64,000 bases of DNA from Bacteroidales bacterium (GCA_024400755.1 JAKSMG010000001.1:62001-126000); one strand, 5' to 3'. Shown: positions 55,501 to 63,566, numbered from the stretch's first letter. The notes: generated by a model not told the origin, from the sequence alone. Made by a program: numbers and translations.

Positions 55501-56565
55501 AATACGACAACCAGTTCCACCGTTTATAAAATCACGGGCGATGTCACTTTCGTTTATGAAAACGGCAGCAACCTATACATTCAAGACGAAACTGGCGGTT
55601 TATTGATTTATGACAACCAAAATGTCATCACCAGCAGCTACGAAGAAGGCGACGTCATCAGCGGCGGCGTGGTAGGCACTTGCACCTACTACAATGGTCT
55701 GCGAGAACTTGTACCAAGCCGCAACTTGGCCGAATCGACGGAAAACACCGGAACCGTTGCTCCTATGGCAGCCACGATTGAAAACATCATTAATGAATAT
55801 GACCAATACGAATCTCGTCTGGTTCGTTTAGAATCCGTCAATTTTGTTGACGGAGGTGAATTTGCCACCGGAACCGCCAGCAATATGGAAATCGTTCAGG
55901 ATGGTGAAACGATGGTATGCCGCAGCAATTTCAAGACTTTGAATATGACCATTGACGCCGGTGCAGAAGCCAACGTCGTGGGTTTTGTCAGCATTTATTC
56001 CAATAACAGCGGTACCGATTTTCAGGTCTTTCCACGTGCCAATGCCGACATCGAACTGATCCAGAGTGAACAAGTGGCCACACCGACTTTCTTACCCGCA
56101 CCTGGCACATACGAAAATCAAGTGGAAGTTGCCATTTCTTGCACTACCGAAGATGCTTCCATTTACTATACTTTAGATGGATCTGAACCTAGCAATTCGT
56201 CAACTTTGTACACCACACCTATCGTCTTGACCAACAACACAACCGTGAAAGCCATTGCTTACAAGGACGGTATGCAGAACAGTGAAATAGCCAGTGCCAG
56301 CTATCAAATCACCACCGGCATCAACGATTTGGAAAGTGCCACACTCATCTACCCCAACCCGGCTCGTCAATCCCTGAACATTATCACCCCTGCCATTATC
56401 AACCACGTGGAAATCTATACGATGGCTGGACAAAAAGTAGCTGAGCAACGTTGCAACGGAACGCAAGCCAACTTGAATGTCAGTTCATTGGCATCCGGAA
56501 TGTATTTGATGAAAATTTACACGAAGGAAGGTGTTTCAACTCAAAAATTCAATATTGCGAGATAA
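52516..56565 (+). CDS. Giant T9SS-secreted protein with five CHB_HEX_C repeats and two OB-like modules
   Basis: A 1349-residue protein. The signal peptide ends NVFA. Chitobiase C-terminal-type modules (YTTDGSDP/YTLDGEEP-like cores) start near residues 196, 472, 645, 904 and 1186. Two near-duplicate ~170-residue modules (DUF5689/OB-like, each with VANIAxFKAA, YKITGDVTFV, TGGLL and EGDxISGG) begin near 274 and 985. A Cleaved-adhesin-like jelly roll lies at ~735-900. The last ~75 residues (LIYPNPARQSLNIIT ... SGMYLMKIYTKEGVSTQKF) are a type A sorting domain, so PorU should anchor it on the cell surface. No catalytic domain is recognised; adhesion or glycan binding is likely. A strong terminator follows. 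Confidence 0.9.
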   Translation: MKKISTLRNMVMLMLALFLVIGNVFATKGWKRVTHNTTLAAGDTIIIAAANYDFAISTTQNNNNRAQAAITKMGDEAIFVGTVQAFVLQNGDNTGTFHIYDFDANGGYLYAPGNGNYLKTASTLPTNGSADWEISIFGNDSITIIAHNTANTGGNQTRMRYNVNSNLFSCYGPSSSVIEPLTIYRYEEIEAALIEMPTFSLASGTYFESQQISIDCATEGANILYTTDGSDPVQNGITYEGPITISTTTTLKAVAFINTDYSYVNTATYTFPIEVANIAAFKAASSSTNSTPYKITGDVTFVFKGGSNQYYTYVQDATGGLLVFENSNSAVITNTYTEGDIISGGIIGTYTKYNNQVELVPLANPDSSSSNIGTIEPTVVTIADILANYNDYDAKLVTIEEVTFADGFTGSSTTFSQGENSLTLYNRFSIDTTLDEGTVTDVTGFVAKYNNSIQIYPRYNSDLSYEEPIPTAATPVITPVSGTYADSVVVSISCETEGAEIRYTLDGEEPTDASLLYEEPFTLTTDATVMAKAFMNSEEWYDSEIAEAEYTIAHEAILSVNPEELDFSSTVLSNTFTISSAFLTEDIILTVDDEHFALSHDTIPADAGNTTVTVTFDGTEPADGLISITSGEMEAFVTLTATAQVPAPVFTPANGTIDTLIEVAMTCALENAVIYYTTDGSEPTTESDIYVEPIVLNTIGTYTFNAIAMAEGWESSEMATAAYTVPEPIVPSIDTIVYRIGFEASEGFAASTTYNNSEPAYTGPEGQQWATVYGTPTTTDHIYGAQSLQMRWYTNSSEMLGFTTTNFDIRNVTYVTFSAKNNGALNVTVSYSIDGGNTFVGDSVISLTSNARNYRYNVSETGEFNFVRLKFAVSLPSPAPTGTNKLTIDSVVVFGVPGIVVDVVEAPVIAPNSGLFFDNVEVSMTCATEDAEIRYTLDGSTPDESSTIYTEPFTISGTTTVKAKAWKEGMTASNVTTTTYNFPVSVANIAEFKAANTTTSSTVYKITGDVTFVYENGSNLYIQDETGGLLIYDNQNVITSSYEEGDVISGGVVGTCTYYNGLRELVPSRNLAESTENTGTVAPMAATIENIINEYDQYESRLVRLESVNFVDGGEFATGTASNMEIVQDGETMVCRSNFKTLNMTIDAGAEANVVGFVSIYSNNSGTDFQVFPRANADIELIQSEQVATPTFLPAPGTYENQVEVAISCTTEDASIYYTLDGSEPSNSSTLYTTPIVLTNNTTVKAIAYKDGMQNSEIASASYQITTGINDLESATLIYPNPARQSLNIITPAIINHVEIYTMAGQKVAEQRCNGTQANLNVSSLASGMYLMKIYTKEGVSTQKFNIAR

Positions 56566-56590
56566 GGTTAACAGTCCTTATACTAATGAA

Positions 56591-56624
56591 GAACGGATGG
56601 CTTAAAAGCCATCCGTTCTTTTTT
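56591..56624 (+). terminator. Intrinsic terminator of the 1349-aa gene
   Basis: GAACGGATGGC and GCCATCCGTTC pair perfectly (11 bp) around TTAAAA and are followed by a T run, 26 bases after the stop. Confidence 0.9.
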
Positions 56625-56729
56625 ATAAATTCAATTTTATTTAGCACAAGTCGGCACAAGCATTTGCCACCATAGTTTTTAAAACAAAAAAAGACGACAT
56701 TTTGTCGTCTTGCTTTTTTGCGAAAGTGG

Positions 56730-56802
56730 AGCGGAAGACGGGTCTCGAACCCGCTACCTACAGCTTGGAAGGCTGTCGCTCTGCCAAATGAGCTACTTCC
56801 GC
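56730..56802 (-). tRNA. tRNA-Gly (anticodon UCC)
   Basis: A 73-base cloverleaf with acceptor GCGGAAG and anticodon loop CTTCCAA. CCA is not encoded. It is the last of three minus-strand tRNA genes. Confidence 0.95.
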
Positions 56803-56810
56803 GAAGGATG

Positions 56811-56892
56811 TGGGAGGGGGAGGATTCGAACCTCCGAAGGCTTAGCCAACAGATTTACAGTCTGCCCCATTTGACCGCTCTGGTACCCTCCC
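56811..56892 (-). tRNA. tRNA-Tyr (anticodon GUA)
   Basis: An 82-base class II tRNA. The acceptor GGGAGGG pairs with CCCTCCC, the discriminator is A, and the anticodon loop is CTGTAAA. Confidence 0.95.
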
Positions 56893-56896
56893 AAAG

Positions 56897-56969
56897 AGCC
56901 GATAGACGGATTCGAACCGCCGACCAGCTGATTACAAATCAGCTGCTCTACCAACTGAGCTACATCGGC
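56897..56969 (-). tRNA. tRNA-Thr (anticodon UGU)
   Basis: A 73-base tRNA with acceptor GCCGATG pairing with TATCGGC and anticodon loop TTTGTAA. It is the first of the cluster. Confidence 0.95.
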
Positions 56970-57021
56970 TTTGGATTTTTACCCTTTCAAATAACGTACC
57001 CCTTCTTTGAATTTGGGACTG

Positions 57022-57029
57022 CAAAAATA
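57022..57029 (-). promoter_or_regulatory. tRNA-Thr/Tyr/Gly promoter, -7 element
   Basis: The minus strand reads TATTTTTG then CA. The ~20 bases upstream (ATTTGTATTGAAAAAAAT) are nearly the same as in front of the other tRNA cluster (19013). Confidence 0.55.
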
Positions 57030-57244
57030 GGATTTTTTTCAATACAAATTACACTCTTCGCACATTTTTTCAATTTTATTTTTTATCTATCACAAAATCA
57101 ATAAAATAATTTTTCATCAACTACTATTTTTCTCTAGTTATATGCATCAAACAAGACATCTGAACGGCATAATTTCAAAGGGATTTAGCATAATTTTTCA
57201 AAAAGTCGGAGATTTATCTTTATTTTCACGTTGTAAAAGCCGTT

Positions 57245-57285
57245 GGAATTATCCCGTTCAGGTCTTGTAAAATGGAGATTCTTTA
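57245..57285 (+). repeat. End fragment of the MITE-like repeat
   Basis: GGAATTATCCCGTT, then GTCTTGTAAAATGGAGATTC, matches the terminal inverted repeat and subterminal bases of the family. The two hairpins are absent. Confidence 0.6.
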
Positions 57286-57352
57286 TTAATATGTGAATAA
57301 TTTTCTTTTCCGTTACTTTCTTTATAACCCAAAGAAAGGTTTTTCCGCTAAT

Positions 57353-57375
57353 GTAGAGACGCGGCACGTCTCTAC
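57353..57375. repeat. GTAGAGACG/CGTCTCTAC palindrome
   Basis: Perfect 9-base arms around CGGCA, minus one base of overlap. Same arms as at 33460-33487. Confidence 0.75.
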
Positions 57376-57519
57376 AAATCGGGCAGTTGGCGACTAAACG
57401 CTGAAACTCGCTGTCCTCGCACGCTCGGCCAGCTCAGACAGCCAGCGTTCTTAACGCCGCCATCCGCCACGAATTGTCACGCAATCCGCTTAGAAAACAA
57501 CCACCCCGCCTTTCAGGCA

Positions 57520-57539
57520 CCCCTCCTTGAAAGGAGGGG
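57520..57539. repeat. CCCCTCCTT/AAGGAGGGG hairpin
   Basis: A perfect 9-bp stem with a GA loop. It recurs at 57686-57705 and, as a half copy, at 5132-5150; all three are followed by AATT. Confidence 0.7.
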
Positions 57540-57685
57540 AATTATACGGCATCTTCGCTCCCTTCACGTCTCAACCCTTAACCCCTAAACTCGCGGTAGT
57601 GATTGAAGCGAGCACGGAGCGCGGGCGGCTGACACAATAGCAGAATTTTTAGTGAACCGCAGCAACCACCCCGGTCTGACGGCCG

Positions 57686-57705
57686 CCCCTCCTTAAAAGG
57701 AGGGG
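57686..57705. repeat. CCCCTCCTT/AAGGAGGGG hairpin, second copy
   Basis: CCCCTCCTTAAAAGGAGGGG followed by AA and a run of eleven T. This copy could also act as a plus-strand terminator, though no plus-strand gene precedes it closely. Confidence 0.7.
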
Positions 57706-57827
57706 AATTTTTTTTTTGCGTGGCAAGCACCAAACATAGTAAAGCGGAAAGCACGACCCGAGCGAAGCGAGGGGACCGCCCTCATAACGACAATAAAACA
57801 TATCTTCCAGCGTCATACACACAAAGA

Positions 57828-57857
57828 TTGACAATTCCGAATAGTTTTGTATCTTTG
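57828..57857 (+). promoter_or_regulatory. Consensus promoter of hydE
   Basis: TTG (57828-57830), a 19-base spacer and TATCTTTG (57850-57857) followed by CA. A textbook Bacteroidetes promoter, 25 bases before the ATG. Confidence 0.75.
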
Positions 57858-57882
57858 CAATTGTATATATACAATTATTTAT

Positions 57883-58920
57883 ATGAAAAAACTGATTGAC
57901 AAACTATCTCTAAATCACCGCTTAGACCGAGACGAACTGGCACTGCTGATTGATGGGCGGAACGAAGAACTTGCCGAATATTTATTTCAGAAGGCAAGGG
58001 AAACCAGACATCGACATTATGGGCACGACATTTTCGTGCGCGGACTGATAGAGATTTCCAACTGTTGTCAGAACGACTGCCTTTACTGCGGCATCAGGCG
58101 AAGCAACCACAAAGCCACCCGTTATCGGTTGACGATCGACGAAATTTTGGAATGTTGTAGTGCAGGTTACCAATTGGGGTTCAGGACCTTTGTCCTTCAA
58201 GGCGGCGAAGACCTCAGCTTTACGGACGACAAGATCGTTGCACTCATCAGGGAAATCAAGCAACGTTTTCCCGATTGTGCGGTAACCTTGTCCATCGGCG
58301 AAAAATCTCACGAGAGCTACCTTCGGTATTTTGAGGCGGGGGCCGACCGCTATTTATTACGCCACGAGACGGCCAATGCGGCACATTATGCCCAACTGCA
58401 TCCTGCGGAAATGTCGCACGCCAGACGAATGGACTGTTTGCGGTCGCTGAAAGCCATTGGCTACCAAACCGGGACCGGTTTTATGGTTGGATCGCCCTTT
58501 CAAACCACGGACAACATCGTGGAAGACCTGCTGTTTATGGCTGATTTCAAGCCCGAGATGGTCGGCATTGGGCCCTTTATTCCCCATCACGACACGCCCT
58601 TTGCCCAACAGCCTGGCGGTACCGTTGAACTAACCCTTTACCTGCTGGCCATCATCCGGCTGTTGTTGCCCAAAGTGCTTCTGCCCGCCACGACGGCCTT
58701 GGGCACCATTGACCCCGATGGACGCGAAAAAGGTATCCTCGCCGGCGCCAATGTCATTATGCCCAACCTGTCGCCGCAAAGCGTACGACAAAAATATATG
58801 ATTTACGACAACAAACTATCTTCCGGCTTAGAATCCGCAGAATACCTCAACTCCTTAAAAGAAGCAATGGAATCCATTGGTTATCAAATTGTTGAATCAA
58901 GAGGCGATGCGTTACGGTAA
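57883..58920 (+). CDS. hydE: [FeFe]-hydrogenase H-cluster maturase HydE (radical SAM)
   Basis: A 346-residue radical-SAM barrel. The Met at MKKLIDKL is chosen over a 12-codon upstream extension because the promoter implies a transcript start inside that extension. The Cx3Cx2C cluster motif is Cys62-QND-Cys66-LY-Cys69. FVLQGGEDLSFTDDK and GIGPFIPHHDTPF match HydE rather than biotin synthase. HydE helps build the dithiolate-bridged diiron centre of [FeFe] hydrogenase. hydF, hydG and the hydrogenase are not in the window, so the maturation genes are dispersed. Confidence 0.88.
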   Translation: MKKLIDKLSLNHRLDRDELALLIDGRNEELAEYLFQKARETRHRHYGHDIFVRGLIEISNCCQNDCLYCGIRRSNHKATRYRLTIDEILECCSAGYQLGFRTFVLQGGEDLSFTDDKIVALIREIKQRFPDCAVTLSIGEKSHESYLRYFEAGADRYLLRHETANAAHYAQLHPAEMSHARRMDCLRSLKAIGYQTGTGFMVGSPFQTTDNIVEDLLFMADFKPEMVGIGPFIPHHDTPFAQQPGGTVELTLYLLAIIRLLLPKVLLPATTALGTIDPDGREKGILAGANVIMPNLSPQSVRQKYMIYDNKLSSGLESAEYLNSLKEAMESIGYQIVESRGDALR

Positions 58921-58963
58921 TTTATCTTTTGCACATTTAACAAAATTTATCAACAACTCATAG

Positions 58964-58990
58964 TTGATGAAAGTATTTTTTGTATCTTTG
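58964..58990 (+). promoter_or_regulatory. Promoter of the 1484-aa T9SS protein
   Basis: TTG (58964-58966), a 16-base spacer and TATCTTTG (58983-58990) then CA. A small TCAAC/GTTGA inverted repeat overlaps the -33 element. The leader is ~58 bases. Confidence 0.6.
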
Positions 58991-59054
58991 CAGCCAAATT
59001 TATAATTAGAATAGTAAGATAAACAACATTTATTATTAACCAAAATTAATTACT

Positions 59055-62000
59055 ATGAAAAAACTTTTCACAATGGTTGTGCTTATGTTGGCACTGACAT
59101 TAGTCGGCAAAGCACAGGATCCAATTTTCTCGGAAAGCTTCAATCACGGCATTCCAGAGACTTGGACCAACATTGACGCAGATGGTGACGGTCATTCTTG
59201 GACCAACCTCCAATTACCTGGACATTTGGGAAATGGTGACACCTGCGTTTCTTCTCAATCTTTCATCAACGGTGTAGGAGCTCTGACCCCAGACAACTGG
59301 CTTGTCTCCCCAGCGATTACAATTCCCGCCACAGGTTCGTATGAACTTACCTTTTGGCTTGCAGCTCAAGATGCGGACTATCCAAGAGAACACTATGGCA
59401 TTTACATAACTACCAGCAATGACATTGAAGACCCCAATGTCTATACGCTCATTTATGAAGAAACTATGAACGCTGCCGGCGGTGACCGTGAACAAGGTAC
59501 TTGGAAACAAAAATTTGTTGCATTAGATGACTATGCTGGTCAAACCATCCATATCGCATTCAGGCATTTTAACACCATCGATGAATATTGTCTTAATTTA
59601 GATGACATTAAGATTGATATTTCCTCCACAGAACCAATTATTCGTGCCGGCGGTACTCTTACTTTCCCAACCGGAACCATTGGAAGCACTTTCCCTCGCG
59701 GTTATTTTTCAGTATCAGCAAACAACCTTACCGAAGATGTCAACCTCACACTTCCCGAAGATGCTCCTTTCTTGATTTCAACGGACACAGTTAGCAACTT
59801 CAGTCATTCTATTACGCTGCCTATAAATGAAGGCCTTTTAACCTCAACCAATATCTATGTAAAATTTGAACCTACCGTTGCCGGTTACTACGAAAGCCGT
59901 ATCACCATTGCCTCTACTGGTGCAGAAAGCAAATATATTGACTTGTTGGCCCAAGCCGTTTACTGCGGTGAAGCTTTGACTATTCCTTGGTTTGAAAATT
60001 TCGCCAACACCGCATTCCCTCCAAGCTGCTGGGACAGAGTTGCTTTGGATACTGCCGACTATGTTAGCGAAGGTCAGGTTTATCCTGGTGTTAAAAGATA
60101 CACTTGGTTTGGTTCTGCTTCAAGTCACTATGCCTCTGTAGTTGGTGATGACCAACGTGAACAAGACGAACATCTCTATACTCCTGCATTTGATTTAAGC
60201 AACGCCGAAGGTGCGGCTGACTTCTCTTTCGATTTCAGAACCAACCCCAACGTCGAAGCTTTGATCAATGGCGACATCACAATGACTGTTAATATGAGTC
60301 TTGACAATGGTGCCACTTGGGAAGAAGTTTGGAATGTGGCAGACATTCGCGCTGAATACGCAGCAATTTGGACAAGTTGGGACAACATTTGGCCAGTTAG
60401 ATTCAATATGGACGAATATCTTGGTACTAACGACCAAGTGAAGTTCGACTTCATTTTCACCGCAGCCACTGGCGCAGCAGACCAAATGATCATTCAGAAT
60501 GTAAAATTCACCAACTACCAAGACCCAAGATTGACCATCAATGCGAAAGACACTATGACTTTCTTCTCATACGTTGGAGATCCCGAAGTTTATGAAATCA
60601 CTCTTGAAGGTCGTAATTTGAATGCCAATACCGTTGCCACCGCCAGTGAAAACTTCCAAGTTTCTGCTAACGGTACAGATTTCGCCGCAACCGCTAATAT
60701 TCCTGCTGCCGGTGGTTCTTTGTATATCAGATACAATCCTGCCACGGCCACTTCTGACAACGGCACTATTGAAATAGTAAACAACTATACTGATACTACC
60801 GGAACTTTTGCAGACACTACCATCAGCAAAACCATCGTTGTTATTGGTAATTCTTATGACTGTTCGGTTGTAACCGTTCCTTTCACTCAGGGTTTTGAAT
60901 CTGAAGAAGGCACCGTTTTGGCTCCTAACGCTACTGAATATTGCTGGTCTGCATTCAAATTGAACCTGCTTGATGCTCAAAACACCCCTGTTAACTCCAA
61001 CAACTACGCTTACGAAGGCAACCAATCCTTCCGTTTCTCATCTGCCAAGTTCAACAATCAACGTATTTATGACCAATACCTCATTTCTCCTGAATTGAAT
61101 TCAGAAGTTCCTATGATGGTTATGTTCAACTATGCCAACGCTTCTGCCTTAAAAGACGAAACTTTCGCTGTTGGTTATTCTACCACCGACGATTTGTTGA
61201 CCAGCTTCACTTGGGAAGATGACATTGTTAACGAAGGCAACACTGAATGGCAACTTTATCGTAACCTTGAAGTTCCAGCCAACGCAAAATACGTGGCTAT
61301 CCATTACAAATCAGAACACCAAGCTTACTTGTACATTGATAATTTCCAAGTTAAACCTGTTCCAACTTGCCCAGCTCCAGTTGAAGTTAAAGCTGAATCT
61401 ACCGCAGAAAACACTGCCAACATCATTTGGACTCCTGGCGATGAAGAAGAATCTTGGGAATATGTTTATGGCGTTGCTCCTTTAAATGTTGAAAGTGCCA
61501 CTCCTGTAACCGCAACAGACAACGAAGTTGCTCTCTCCGGTTTAACCGCCAACACTAATTATCAATTTGCCGTTCGCGCCATCTGCGGTGAAGAAGAAAA
61601 CAGCGAATGGAGTGAAATCTTGAATTTCTGGACCACCACTACTCCTGCCACTCTTCCTTATAACCAAACATTTGAAGACAACGATCAAGATCGTGCCAAC
61701 TGGGTATTGGTTAACAATGGCCAACCCAACTTCTTCAAATATATGAACATTCCTGGTTCTCCAAGTGGTAAAGGTTTAGCTATCACCAAAGACGGTACAA
61801 GTAATATGTACTTAACTCAAGTTGGCGAAACCTACACTTCCCGTTACAGCACTGTTTGGGCATACAGAGACATTCAGTTCCCAGAAGTTGAAGAAGGTGT
61901 TTATGGTTACCTCTTGTCATTTGATTGGAAATGTAATGGTGAAGTTGATTTTGACTTCGGTGAAGTATTCATTGGCAATGCCACCGCCGTTACCAATTTC

Positions 62001-63509
62001 GACAGAAATGAAGAACACCCGAATTTTGTTGACGTTAACGAAACACACTATGCACCCGCTGGTTTAACTCAATTAGGCAGACTCCAAGGTGAAACCACTA
62101 TCAAGCATGCCAACTACCTGATTCCTGCCGAAGGTAATGAAGGTATGGTTAAACGTATCTATTTCTTATGGACCAACGACTCATTGAGCGGTTCTGAAAC
62201 TCCACTTGGCGTTGACAACATTAAAATTGAAGTACCTGTATTCGCAAATATGTTTGGTACTGTAACCGATGCTACTACTGGTGATGCTATTGCCGGTGCT
62301 ATCATCAACATTTCTTCTGAAAGCGGATTTACTGCTTCTACAGTTTCTGACGTTGACGGCTCTTACATCATCAACAATATTGTTGCTGACTATTACACCA
62401 TCACTGCTGAAGCTGCCGGTTTTGATCCTTATACCGATGGTTTGAATTTCAGTGCCGGTGAAAACGAATATAATATTGAAATGTCTGTTGCGCCTTGTGC
62501 TATCATCCCAACCAACGTTACTTCTGAAGAAGATGATATCAACTTGATTTTAACTTGGGATAATATCGAAGGCGGTGTTATGTCACAATCTGCCAGCGAC
62601 GTTTACAACAGTGCTGTTGGCACAAAAAAAAGTGGCAGCTTCGGATGCTACCACTTGTTCACTCCAAGTGATTTGAATGCATACAATGGTTGTACCATTA
62701 ACTCAATTGGTGCTTACTTCAATGGAGACCTCGCTTATTGTACTTATACCCTTCGTATTTGGATTGGCGGTAATACTGATCCAGCTTCTGACGAATTTGG
62801 ACCTGCTTCTGACTACCCAGTTTACGAACAAGTAATTGCTGAAGACGATATTACCGTTGGTGCTTGGAGCGACATTGTACTTACCACTCCGTTTGAAATC
62901 AACGGAAGCCAAAACTTATGGATTGGTTACCATTTAACTTATTCAGGTGCTCCTGAAGATTTATATCCTGCTGGCACATCTGGAACTACCAACGAAGGTC
63001 GTGGTAATGCTATGTACTTCAACGGTGAATGGACTACTTTGTCACAAGCCGGCTTGGATGGTGACTGGTTGATTCGCGCCACTACTGTTGCTCCAGAACT
63101 TTCTTACACCGTTTTGGAAGATGGTAATCCTATTGCAACTGATATTGAAGGTGGTGAATACATTGTTGACAACTATGATCCTAATGCTTGCTACCAAGTA
63201 ATGACCACTTGCGAAAATGGTGAAGTTTCTGAACCATCAGAATGTGCAAGTCCAAGATCTATTGCCAACATTGACAACGCTATTTCTTTCAGCGTTTATC
63301 CAAATCCTGCTACCGAAGTTGTTACTGTAGCCACTTCACAAAAAGCTCAGAAAGTTGAAATCTTGAACTACTTAGGTCAGGTTATCTATGCTCAAGAAGT
63401 TCAAAACGACACATTCACTTTGAATGTTGCCAACTATGCTGACGGTGTTTACTTCATCCGCTTGACTGGTGAAGAAGGCGTTTCAACTCAAAAATTGATT
63501 AAGAAATAA
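59055..63509 (+). CDS. Giant T9SS-secreted adhesin-like protein (Cleaved-adhesin, FN3 and regulatory-like domains)
   Basis: A 1484-residue protein with a signal peptide ending GKA before Gln-Asp. Choice-of-anchor J/Cleaved-adhesin jelly rolls begin near residues 22 (FSESFNHGIPETW), 310 (PWFENFANTAFPPSCW), 610 (FTQGFESEEG) and 858 (YNQTFEDNDQDRANW). A fibronectin type III domain lies at ~769-855. A carboxypeptidase-regulatory-like domain lies at ~1063-1145 (GTVTDATTGDAIAGAIINIS). The last ~75 residues (FSVYPNPATEVVTVA ... DGVYFIRLTGEEGVSTQKL) are a type A sorting domain. No catalytic domain is recognised. The domain set resembles haemagglutinin/adhesin regions of gingipains. T-ending codons (GCT, ACT, GTT) are unusually frequent in its second half. 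Confidence 0.9.
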   Translation: MKKLFTMVVLMLALTLVGKAQDPIFSESFNHGIPETWTNIDADGDGHSWTNLQLPGHLGNGDTCVSSQSFINGVGALTPDNWLVSPAITIPATGSYELTFWLAAQDADYPREHYGIYITTSNDIEDPNVYTLIYEETMNAAGGDREQGTWKQKFVALDDYAGQTIHIAFRHFNTIDEYCLNLDDIKIDISSTEPIIRAGGTLTFPTGTIGSTFPRGYFSVSANNLTEDVNLTLPEDAPFLISTDTVSNFSHSITLPINEGLLTSTNIYVKFEPTVAGYYESRITIASTGAESKYIDLLAQAVYCGEALTIPWFENFANTAFPPSCWDRVALDTADYVSEGQVYPGVKRYTWFGSASSHYASVVGDDQREQDEHLYTPAFDLSNAEGAADFSFDFRTNPNVEALINGDITMTVNMSLDNGATWEEVWNVADIRAEYAAIWTSWDNIWPVRFNMDEYLGTNDQVKFDFIFTAATGAADQMIIQNVKFTNYQDPRLTINAKDTMTFFSYVGDPEVYEITLEGRNLNANTVATASENFQVSANGTDFAATANIPAAGGSLYIRYNPATATSDNGTIEIVNNYTDTTGTFADTTISKTIVVIGNSYDCSVVTVPFTQGFESEEGTVLAPNATEYCWSAFKLNLLDAQNTPVNSNNYAYEGNQSFRFSSAKFNNQRIYDQYLISPELNSEVPMMVMFNYANASALKDETFAVGYSTTDDLLTSFTWEDDIVNEGNTEWQLYRNLEVPANAKYVAIHYKSEHQAYLYIDNFQVKPVPTCPAPVEVKAESTAENTANIIWTPGDEEESWEYVYGVAPLNVESATPVTATDNEVALSGLTANTNYQFAVRAICGEEENSEWSEILNFWTTTTPATLPYNQTFEDNDQDRANWVLVNNGQPNFFKYMNIPGSPSGKGLAITKDGTSNMYLTQVGETYTSRYSTVWAYRDIQFPEVEEGVYGYLLSFDWKCNGEVDFDFGEVFIGNATAVTNFDRNEEHPNFVDVNETHYAPAGLTQLGRLQGETTIKHANYLIPAEGNEGMVKRIYFLWTNDSLSGSETPLGVDNIKIEVPVFANMFGTVTDATTGDAIAGAIINISSESGFTASTVSDVDGSYIINNIVADYYTITAEAAGFDPYTDGLNFSAGENEYNIEMSVAPCAIIPTNVTSEEDDINLILTWDNIEGGVMSQSASDVYNSAVGTKKSGSFGCYHLFTPSDLNAYNGCTINSIGAYFNGDLAYCTYTLRIWIGGNTDPASDEFGPASDYPVYEQVIAEDDITVGAWSDIVLTTPFEINGSQNLWIGYHLTYSGAPEDLYPAGTSGTTNEGRGNAMYFNGEWTTLSQAGLDGDWLIRATTVAPELSYTVLEDGNPIATDIEGGEYIVDNYDPNACYQVMTTCENGEVSEPSECASPRSIANIDNAISFSVYPNPATEVVTVATSQKAQKVEILNYLGQVIYAQEVQNDTFTLNVANYADGVYFIRLTGEEGVSTQKLIKK

Positions 63510-63529
63510 TCTTTCTCAATAGATTTTCA

Positions 63530-63553
63530 AAAGGCGGCCTTCGGGTCGCCTTT
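63530..63553 (+). terminator. Intrinsic terminator of the 1484-aa gene
   Basis: AAAGGCGGCC and GGTCGCCTTT pair (one G-T wobble) around a TTCG tetraloop and run into T residues. The T run also leads into the next promoter's -7 element. Confidence 0.85.
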
Positions 63554-63558
63554 TTTTA

Positions 63559-63566
63559 TATCTTTG
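63559..63566 (+). promoter_or_regulatory. -7 element of the epimerase gene
   Basis: TATCTTTG then CA, directly after the terminator T tract and 15 bases before the ATG. No -33 TTG is seen, as that place is taken by the hairpin. Confidence 0.5.

Larger units (their letters stand above)
56970..57882. repeat. Long gene-free region with several repeat families
   Basis: No gene is supported in these 913 bases. They hold the tRNA promoter (57022-57029), a MITE-like end fragment (57245-57285) and the palindrome 57353-57375. They also hold the inverted partner of 5001-5025 (57378-57400), two CCCCTCC/GGAGGGG hairpins (57520-57539, 57686-57705) and the hydE promoter (57828-57857). Confidence 0.65.

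Noticed and set aside
57649..57834. Small minus-strand open frame in the repeat region
   Set aside because: It runs through hairpin repeats and has no coding features.
57883..58920. Biotin synthase
   Set aside because: It has the same Cx3Cx2C motif, but the N-terminal and GPFIPH regions fit HydE and no biotin genes are adjacent.
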